The notes under the pieces were generated by a model. That model did no database searches and had not been told where the DNA came from. It worked only from the letters and a program-made list of their open reading frames with translations. From Pardosa pseudoannulata (Eukaryota > Arthropoda > Arachnida > Araneae > Lycosidae): a DNA stretch of 64,000 nt. Position 1 is the stretch's first letter. Every line of letters begins with the position of its first letter. The position numbers were made by a program, and so were the translations under genes. Shown here in pieces: positions 58,161-64,000 of the stretch. Where the stretch lies: NCBI GenBank assembly GCA_032207245.1, contig CM063508.1:189793796-189857795 (forward strand), written 5' to 3'.

Positions 58161-58655
58161 TAAAATTAGATCGATAAATAATAGCTAGATAAAGACAGAT
58201 AGTTAAAATTACTTACCATGTAATGCGCTCCACTCAGCAATTACATAGAGGTAAATAAATATAATAATAAAAAAAACAGAATTAAAATCAAAGCCTCCAT
58301 GAAGCCCAGTAATTGTAAAGCGGAAAGGAAGAAAGATGTATTGGGTGGGGAAGGTTTACGACTTCCATACACGGTTAAAACAATTGTACACCCAAAAGAC
58401 CACAAGAATATGAAATGAAAATACGAATTAGAAAAACAAAGCATTGATAAAGCTATACTAAAAGCCAACTCATCCAACATTTATGTTGCCACTATGTCAG
58501 TTAAAACTACAGTTTTAATTGAGAATTGTAAATATTAACTTAATTCTATTAATATCTACTTGAAAATAATTATTTAATTGCTTATAAATAAAAGGTAGGG
58601 GGTAGTTAGCATTTAAAGCAGATTCTAAATAAAGATTAATATATCTACATATATA
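58161..58655. other. no supported gene
   Basis: Two minus-strand frames (58241-58480 and 58515-58742) are hydrophobic or AT-driven and have no domain. Confidence 0.45.
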
Positions 58656-59114
58656 CAGTGTGTTCCATAAGAACGTGTCGTCTATTTCTCTGAAAATACA
58701 AACGAATGAGTTAAAAATACACTTGTACCGGGTAGTATACATATTAATCTGAAATGCATTTCACCTGATAAGTTGGCCATTATTATCGATTACGCACTTT
58801 ATCATTCGATTTGGACTTTGAGCGACGTTTACCCCGCGTCCCCATTGTGTACCGCTTTATAATGTGCTACCTACTTCTTGACGAACGACGGGCTGCAGCT
58901 GCACGAGACATTTTGGGTCCTTTTGGATGGTGACTGCCTCAAAATGGCTCGCATGTACGGCACTCATTTTGGAATAGTTGACTTAAACACAGCAAAACAA
59001 ATCGAAGAAAGAATAGAACCATAAAGCATTCTTCTCTAACGTTTGAAGAACACGTGCCATTAAGCCCGTTATCTATTGACGAAGTTATGAGGGACACGCT
59101 GTTACCGAACAGAC

Positions 59115-59116
<2 letters not shown>
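58656..59116 (-). mobile_element. 461 bp DNA-transposon remnant with TIRs
   Basis: Ends CAGTGTGTTCCATAAGAACG and, on the complement of the right end, CAGTCTGTTCGGTAACAGCG, matching at 19 of 24 aligned bases through CGTGTC. The minus strand has an ATG-initiated frame beginning MSAVHASHFEAV near 58966 that may be the start of a deleted transposase. The superfamily is not clear; a target duplication is masked by flanking TA repeats. Confidence 0.6.
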
Positions 59117-59151
<35 letters not shown>

Positions 59152-59215
59152 GCATACATACATATATATATGTATGCATGTATATATGTATTTGTACATA
59201 TATAAGTGTATGTAT
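59117..59215. repeat. TA/CATA microsatellite
   Basis: TA run followed by CATACATA and TGTATGTATG units. Confidence 0.9.
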
Positions 59216-60529
59216 GTATGAATGAAAGATATGACACTCAATATTTTCATTTTCCCATTCTTATTTTTCCATATCTATCTTCTAATATCTTATTTAGAGG
59301 TGTTTTTTGCTTAAATTCTTTTCAACTCGTCTCTGGGCTCATTTTCTGTCAGATCGCTATATCCCAGTTCATTTTTCCGGTGACCTAAGTTCCTTCTGAA
59401 TGTCATAAAAGCTACCGGTTTCTGTGGAAATAATTCGTCTCGTTTCTCGCTACGGGGCCAACTTTGTAATAGAAATGTCCTTCATTGCTCTGCTATTGTC
59501 AGTGAAAGATATCCAGTTAAAGTTCTCCCATGAACTTCGCAACTTGCCCATTAAGCCCGGGTATATAATAATAGCCCAGTTAAATGCCCAGTAAGCCCTA
59601 TATAATAATAGCCTAAGTTGTCTGTCCGCGAATTTATGATGCTTGTTGTACCTGGAATGGATAGAAATATCGATATTGTATTTTTGATCAGTTACGGTTA
59701 GCAAAATTCAAAGCGAGTTCGAAAATGTCCGAAAGCCATCCCTTCCCCCCTTTTCGAGCGTTTAATGCCATTATTTCGAGCTCTCTTGTAAGAACAGGAC
59801 ATTAAATTTATGAATTTATCTCATAAATAGGTAAAAGTAACATTTTTTCTAACCTTGTGACGTCATTCCTTTAACCGTTTCTCATTTTAAATTATTTAAA
59901 TATCCTCGTAAATTATTTTTGTACGCTTTATTGGTGAACTTAGATATGATGTAAATAATTTACTTTTATATTTGCATTAAATAATAGATTAGGTACATAT
60001 GTGCTAATTTTACATTGAATCGTCGATTATTTTTTGCTGCCATGAAAGTTTTATCGCCTGTATTAACAACCCGTTCTTTTTATAGAAGTCTATTTCACGG
60101 ACTCATAAATCGTTTAAGTTATAGATCTTTGACAGTTTGTTCGTATGTTTTTTATTCATAACCCCGCTGTTTGCGATCGATTCGCTCCATTTTGGACATC
60201 ATTACTATAACCAGCATTCAAACCTCTGCTCTCCATCCTATCACAAGAAAAGGTTAAAGTTGGCAACTGACATGTACCAGATAACTCTCAGCCAAAAAAC
60301 AAATAACCTGCCTCATAGGGTACTTAACAATTCAAGAATATTTATTGATCTCGTCATATGATGGGTTATATGCTAGTTAATAAAGATAATAGATTTTGGT
60401 GTGACTTCTAACAGATCTCATACTGTGTGAAGAAATTTCATAAGCATTGAGAAGTGCAAAGTTTAGCTTCCACAAATACCTGGCTCTGATTTCTCTTAAC
60501 ACAGGAAACAGCAAATAACTATAACGACG
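59216..60529. other. no supported gene
   Basis: A small direct duplication around 59565-59610 (TATATAATAATAGCC occurs twice). Otherwise AT-rich with short frames. Confidence 0.45.
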
Positions 60530-61210
60530 CGTGTTTTAGCGACAACTTTTAAATCGACAAAAAATTCGATTTTTCAGAAAGAATATAAGTGAAGAGGAAT
60601 AATTTGTTTCTGAATATTTTTAAGCAATCCTCTTAAACAAATTCCAATATTGAGAATAATTATGAATGAAAACGTGTCATCTGTTGACTCTAAATAAATT
60701 AAATTTTACAAAACTTTTTCTTGATTTTTCTCAAACTGTGTTTTTTTTTTCATGTAAAGCGCACTTTATCGAAAAGAATTAACCTAAGATTTTTGCATGA
60801 AATTTTTACTGGTTGCATACAATATTATTTTCATCCGATTCAATCTAAATTTAATTGTATATTTCTCAAAATATTTTTTTGCATTGATAATTTTTTCAAC
60901 TTTTAAGGAAGTGTTAATTTTTTCAAATATTTTAAAAATATATATATACATTTTAAATATATACAAATTTAGACTCAAAGTTATTTTGAGATATTGAAGT
61001 ATGTTTTAAAATAAAATCTTTGATATTATTTTAGTTAACAACAAAGTGTCTCTTATTTAAAACTTTCTGATAAAAATATTTTTTATGTTTCAAAAATGAG
61101 TGATATAGGTGTGTAAAGATAATTATTTGCTCTGAGTATGTTTGAAAAATTATGTTTGTAAAACTGTTAGTTTCCAAGCTATGAGAAGTCGAAAATAATA
61201 ATTAGTTTAC
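60530..61210 (-). repeat. AT-rich dispersed repeat, copy 4 (inverted)
   Basis: Reverse orientation relative to copies 1-3: GTTAACAACAAAGTGTCTC, TTTGCATTGATAATTTTTTC, TGGTTGCATACAATATTATT and AACGTGTCA blocks in reverse order. The frame 60797-60997 mirrors the minus frame 51957-52142 of copy 2. Confidence 0.8.
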
Positions 61211-62016
61211 ATTTTATCAAAATGTAGGGGTCGTTTGACCTCATAAATAATGTCATTTTTTTTCCTACGTTGCATGACGTGCGACGCCGTCTTTGTGGAC
61301 ACGAATGTATTGATCCTGTGTCATGCGACGAAGCCAAGAAAGGGTTAAATGGACTCGGTCCTTTAGGATTGTTGTGCCCCAAACCTTTTATTTATCTGCA
61401 TTCTATACAAAAGGTGGTTTTAACCGAAAATGGTTATTCTGACCCCTTGATGCAGAATGACGCTGTTCTTTCTTCTCCGAGACGTCCGTAGTTGCAGAGG
61501 TCGTGTGGGAATCCTTTAATTATTGAACTCGTTCTTCTGATTGGATTCGACTGTTCGAGATTCATGTGTCATTCACAAATAATGCAAACAGAAACGGATC
61601 AACGTAGAAGTGTCCTGTTCGAAAAGGATTTGAAATGCTTCCTACTTTCCAGAAATACTAATTTTACACAATTATTTAACGGCATCCTCTAAAATCTTCA
61701 TTGAATGTTGCAGAGCAATGCCAATTTCAGAATAAAACGTTCATTTTCTTATCTTGCATAGAATTGTTCAGTTGAGCTAGAACTAAAGGGACGCATCCAA
61801 TATCTATTTATTTCTATGTCAGAAAGTTAAACAGAGTGAACTAAATTAGCAATATATGGACAATGTCTGGGTTGTTGTATTCTTTTCCCATACATTGTAA
61901 GGAAACTAAATTAGGCAATTAAAATGTGTTGCAAAATGTGGCGCCTTTGCGATTTTATGTACGCGAAGTCACCTTCCAATGAGTCACTTTTTATTACACA
62001 ATTTTATTAATGAAAT
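61211..62016. other. no supported gene; one TTAA-CCCTTTC-like end
   Basis: At 61338-61349 the sequence AAGAAAGGGTTAA, complemented, reads TTAACCCTTTC, like a piggyBac terminus. Its partner end was not found. Frames 61270-61692 have no domain. Confidence 0.35.
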
Positions 62017-62292
62017 CGAGCCTCCAAAATGGCACAGTCGGGAGAAATTGAGCTATTCAGTTACTGTCTGATTTTTTAAAAAGCGAGCTACCAAAATGGC
62101 AAATTTATTTAGAACGGGAGAAATTGATCTATTCAGTTATTTTCTGAATTTTTGAAAAGCGAGCCCCCAAAATGGCACAGTCGTTTACAACGTGAAAGAT
62201 GGACATATTGAGTTGTTTTCTGCGAGTTTCCAAAATGGCAGAGTCGTTTATAACGTGTGAAATTTAGATATTGAGTTATTTTCTGAATTTTT
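62017..62292 (+). repeat. minisatellite, 4 degenerate units of 62-76 bp
   Basis: Units start CGAGCCTCCAAAATGGCACA (62017), CGAGCTACCAAAATGGC (62084), CGAGCCCCCAAAATGGCACA (62160) and CGAGTTTCCAAAATGGCAGA (62223), each followed by GAAATTGAKCTATTCAGTTA-like and TTTTCTGAATTTTT sequence. Confidence 0.85.
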
Positions 62293-62888
62293 CGCTGTTC
62301 CTAATTTGCAATTCTGTTTTTTTGTAGAAACACGACATTACATCATCAGTATTTTATCGTTGAGATAGATAACTTATGAGGTTTTTGAATGTTTTTATTT
62401 CTGGTCTCTTTAATGACGGTGAAACAAAATCGAATTCACCGTCGCCACGGAGGTAATAGATTATTTATTTGTTCTACTGACGCCAAGTAATTGAACCATT
62501 GAACCGTTTGGCGCTTTAGGATAGCACGGCTTGGCCGCGCAAAAATTTAAATCTTTGTCTAGCCCAATGTTTAAAAAAGTAACAAATTTCAAGTAATCCG
62601 ATAAAATCATCTTCACATTTACCCAAGACGCATTTCAATCACATGATATTACAGATTAGGTAAAATAAAAATTGAACTTAATGTCAGCTATGCTCGTAGA
62701 AATTTATATGAAATACTTTACCTGATATATTTTTTATTCTCCTGCAACAGAAATGGCAATGTTTAATTAGCTGAAGGTTCTTAGGTGCAAAAACTGTTTA
62801 TTGTTTTACAAAAAAACAAATATTTCATTACAGTGCATAGTTTCAAATCATACTGAAATCATCTATAAAATGGAAAAGAAAAGATTGC

Positions 62889-62924
<36 letters not shown>

Positions 62925-64000
62925 AATGCTAACTTTTTAAAATTCTTAAACTTTGTGATTGCGTATTTTCTTTTACTCTGCCTGGAAATTTAGGGAAAAT
63001 CTGTGAAACAACCCGGTACAATCTCGCTTTCCTTTCTATCTTACGTTCGGATGAGAGTAATAAGTTCCGAAAGAAATTTATTCTAAAAGGGTGTAATTTT
63101 TAACCATTCTTGTTCTTGATTATTCCTCTAATCAGATACTCTCCGCAGTTGATGGGTTGTAGAGCATTGACCTCTTTAAGATGACACTGGGGGCCAATAG
63201 GGAAGTTCCTAGTATCATCGGAGGCCTTGATACCCACTGTGCTGGATGATCGCTACACCCCATTGGCTTCACAAAGAGGTTTTGTTAAAGCCCAGGCGAC
63301 TTTCTGTCTGGGTTTTTGACACTACACTACAAAAGATTTTCGCTTCGACTACGCCTGGGGTGATTGGAAGGTCGGACGCGACGCCGAAATGTCAGACTGT
63401 GAGGCTCCAAACAAGAACCAATCGGAGGCTACCAGGACGGCGATACGAGAAGAAAAAGCCAGTAGGAAGAGACGAAAGTTGACGGCGCAAGTGTTTCGCC
63501 CCAGGAGGCTTCGAGTGGTGGCGGTTGGTTTTTTGGAGATCTTTTCTCCAGTTATGTGTGGGACCCTGTACAACGGTATCTGTCGGCGCCTCTAACCTGG
63601 GACCTCCTGAGCCATACTCCATTTAAATCAAGGATAAAAGTTGTTATTGTTTCTAAGCTGTACATAACCACTTCGCTACCCTAGGATCCCGGGATGGTGG
63701 GGTCTTCCAAGAGGTGTTTACCTAAGCCTTGAATAGAGCTCAGAGGACGGAATGCATTCTAAATGGTATTGTACTAGAAGTGGACAGGGTGTGGAATTTT
63801 TCTCTAATTTTGTAGGTATTCCATTCTGAAAGGATCCATATCTCTCTTCATCCACTTTAAATGGAGTTTTTTCTTATCCTCCTATTTCAAATAATCGTTT
63901 GTTATTTAATTAGTTTTACTGAATTAACTAAAAAGTAAGAGAAAAGGGTGAGCTTGTTTTAAAAATTTTTAATTTTGCCGTGCTCAGACCATATGAAACT
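62293..64000. other. no supported gene; poly(A) and a GC-rich patch
   Basis: A 34-base A-run lies at 62888-62922. 63240-63600 is GC-rich with open frames on both strands at once (63246-63482, 63389-63595, 63392-63622), which composition explains; no domain is recognised. A GCCCAGGCG...CGCCTGGGG inverted pair (63291-63360) could mark a structured or repeat-derived segment. Confidence 0.4.

Noticed and set aside
63246..63622. Overlapping open frames on both strands near the right edge
   Set aside because: High local GC leaves several frames open at once; no domain or splice support.

Overview
This window is AT-rich animal DNA, most likely from an arthropod and perhaps a chelicerate such as a spider; the species is inferred. 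Support comes from spliced gene structure with GT-AG introns, dense microsatellites, and a transposon mix of mag-type Gypsy, Copia, Jockey-type LINE, Tc1, mariner, hAT-like and piggyBac-like elements. I see no rRNA, tRNA, CRISPR array or operon. Almost everything recognisable is mobile-element DNA. The one convincing host gene is a two-exon gene for a secreted, extremely histidine-rich protein on the minus strand (54991 to 53098).

Layout. 1-3038: AT-rich DNA with a decayed ~0.3 kb tandem duplication and one copy of a dispersed repeat whose partner lies at 16.5-17.0 kb. 3034-7909: a young Gypsy LTR retrotransposon with 211/212 bp LTRs that differ by one base, a 5 bp target duplication and a long open pol frame, but an odd gag-pol junction. 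8536-16073: a giant inverted repeat (foldback-like) with arms of about 2.4 kb that are about 97% identical where I compared them. A 183 bp MITE sits in its loop and again at its outer left edge, and a 5'-truncated Jockey-type LINE interrupts only the right arm. 16.5-23.6 kb: repeat fragments and featureless AT-rich DNA. 23652-24713: a near full-length but broken Tc1-like element. 25.5-26.5 kb: a decayed LINE ORF1 (gag). 27.9-28.1 kb: a second Tc1 end. 28838-31780: ten copies of a 294 bp tandem repeat, nearly identical. 32.6-36.3 kb: a decayed Copia element split by a hAT-like MITE with an intact 8 bp duplication. 37-47 kb: a graveyard of transposase fragments, two inverted piggyBac-like MITEs, an internally deleted mariner and a LINE fragment. 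47-53 kb: AT-rich repeats, SINE-like copies and microsatellites. 52907-57901: the histidine-rich gene with its poly(A) signal and a possible distal promoter. 58-64 kb: a small TIR element, more copies of an AT-rich dispersed repeat, and a short minisatellite.

The elements are nested, which gives a relative order of events: hAT-like into Copia, LINE into one palindrome arm, a MITE into the palindrome centre, and a small MITE into an AT-rich repeat. The best candidates for something undescribed are the giant palindrome (a possible source of long hairpin RNA), the homogeneous 294 bp array, and the His-rich secreted protein encoded by an 18 bp repeat.
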